From the NCBI RefSeq assembly GCF_001975785.1, contig NZ_MSFI01000007.1, positions 1-54,827 on the forward strand: DNA of 54,827 bases, given 5' to 3'. Position 1 is the first letter of the stretch; each line of letters begins with the position of its first letter. A model generated the notes under the pieces. The model made no database searches. It saw only the letters and a list, made by a program, of their open reading frames with translations, and was not told the DNA's origin. The DNA is from Domibacillus epiphyticus. GTDB lineage: Bacteria > Bacillota > Bacilli > Bacillales > Domibacillaceae. The translations under genes and the position numbers were made by a program. Positions 54,225 to 54,827 of this stretch are shown here, in pieces.

Positions 54225-54686
54225 TTACTGGTATTTAAGAGATAATAAAAATGACTTCATCATACGCGCTCTCAATTCATCGCGATCGGGTAGTTCAAGA
54301 TACAGCACAGAGCGATCCATAACACTTATCATTATTTTCGCCTCTCTTGTGGAAATTACCTTCTCCTCTAGGAGACGATAAATAAAATCTTCTCCATTCG
54401 ATTGGGATAACCGTGTTCCAACAAGGGCAAGCAGCTGATCAATTAGATCGCTCTGCTCTTGTACAGTCACTTTTATAATTCTAATATATCCCCCACCGCC
54501 ACGCTTACTTTCAACAATGTAACCTCGCTCAATGGTGAAACGGGTGTTAATGACATAGTTGATTTGAGAAGGAACACACTGGAACTTGTCTGCAATTTCG
54601 CTTCTTTTAATTTCAACGATTTCGCTTCCACTATGTTCGAGTACTTGTTTCAAATACTGTTCAATAATATCAGAAACGTTTCTCAC
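54225..54686 (-). CDS. ctsR: Class III heat-shock repressor CtsR
   Basis: CtsR represses clp genes and its own operon, 153 residues. N-terminal winged-helix (1-70, with SEIVEIKRSEIADKFQCVPS and the conserved Gly-loop RGGGGYIRI that senses temperature). Start is GTG at 54684-54686 after GGGGAG. First gene of ctsR-mcsA-mcsB-clpC. Confidence 0.97.
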   Translation of the reverse strand: MRNVSDIIEQYLKQVLEHSGSEIVEIKRSEIADKFQCVPSQINYVINTRFTIERGYIVESKRGGGGYIRIIKVTVQEQSDLIDQLLALVGTRLSQSNGEDFIYRLLEEKVISTREAKIMISVMDRSVLYLELPDRDELRARMMKSFLLSLKYQ

Positions 54687-54699
54687 CTAACTCCCCACC

Positions 54700-54754
54700 T
54701 TGACTTTGACTATATTTGACGATAATTATAAAGGAAACCGGATGTTCATTGCAA
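54700..54754 (-). promoter_or_regulatory. ctsR promoter with CtsR operator (three heptad units)
   Basis: TTGCAA (54749-54754), 18 bp, TATAAT (54725-54730), followed at once by GTCAAA-TATA-GTCAAA (54705-54720) and a third GTCAAG (54699-54704). The first two match the CtsR consensus of tandem GTCAAA heptads; the third half-site extends the box. Bound CtsR would block transcription start. Confidence 0.9.
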
Positions 54755-54773
54755 TTTATTTGCTTTTTTAACA

Positions 54774-54809
54774 TACAAAAAAGACAACCTGATTTCTCAA
54801 GTTGTCTTA
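54774..54809 (-). terminator. Terminator of upstream rRNA operon
   Basis: AAGACAACCT (54781-54790) / AAGTTGTCTT (54799-54808) with an 8-nt loop, then TTTTTT on the minus strand (54775-54780). Lies right after the 5S 3' end. Confidence 0.9.
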
Positions 54810-54812
54810 ACG

Positions 54813-54827
54813 TGCCAGGCGGCGTCC
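54813..54827 (-). rRNA. rrf: 5S rRNA, 3' end only (partial)
   Basis: On the minus strand the last 15 bases read GGACGCCGCCTGGCA, the usual 3' end of Bacillus-type 5S rRNA, followed by the terminator. In B. subtilis an rRNA operon also precedes ctsR. Only the tip is in the window. Confidence 0.75.

Overview
The window is a block of conserved housekeeping chromosome from an endospore-forming, low-to-mid GC Firmicute of the Bacillaceae type. Evidence: the gene order follows the Bacillus subtilis ctsR-to-pdaB interval almost gene for gene, read backwards here; sporulation genes salA, cwlD, kbaA and a pdaB-like gene are present; and Firmicute-only regulators occur (CtsR operator, Cys T-box, L10 and L13 leaders). 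The genus cannot be fixed from the sequence alone. All genes except the first lie on the minus strand.

Layout, following transcription from right to left. (1) 54.8-50.1 kb: the 3' tip of a 5S rRNA with its terminator, then ctsR-mcsA-mcsB-clpC (protein quality control) behind a CtsR box, ended by a terminator. (2) 50.1-44.9 kb: radA, a PIN/TRAM membrane protein gene (yacL), ispD, ispF, gltX. (3) 44.9-40.1 kb: a cysteine T-box, then cysE-cysS-mrnC-rlmB-rae1-sigH. (4) 40.0-35.7 kb: rpmG-secE-nusG-rplK-rplA, the L10 leader, rplJ-rplL and a methyltransferase (ybxB). (5) 35.5-23.6 kb: rpoB-rpoC, then the str operon rpsL-rpsG-fusA-tuf. (6) 23.3-8.5 kb: the S10-spc-alpha superoperon from rpsJ to rplQ, including secY, adk, map, infA and the small rpmJ. 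(7) 8.1-3.9 kb: ecfA1-ecfA2-ecfT-truA, the L13 leader, rplM-rpsI. (8) 3.9-0 kb: cwlD, salA, kbaA, a convergent pdaB-like gene on the plus strand, and at the left edge the promoter and leader of a second rRNA operon running out of the window.

The genes serve transcription, ribosome building, tRNA charging, protein export and quality control, with sporulation genes at one end. Control is visible as RNA elements (T-box, L10, L13 leaders), the CtsR operator and several sigma-A promoters. Some promoters start right at the stop codon of the upstream gene.

No new multi-gene system is visible. The points that deserve a second look are small: (a) genes usual at this locus are missing (disA between radA and yacL, gerD between salA and kbaA, rplGB/ybxF between rpoC and rpsL, also ybaJ, ybzG and ybaC); (b) a branched RNA ending in a T-run sits just upstream of ecfA1, next to a 138-bp palindromic repeat; (c) nusG has a leader with its own terminator and an SD-to-start distance of about 20 nt bridged by a hairpin; (d) a small hydrophobic ORF after rpsI looks broken by one extra G; (e) the PdaB-like protein lacks recognisable deacetylase metal ligands. 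Start codons are adjusted where a Shine-Dalgarno site and family length agree; several genes use TTG.
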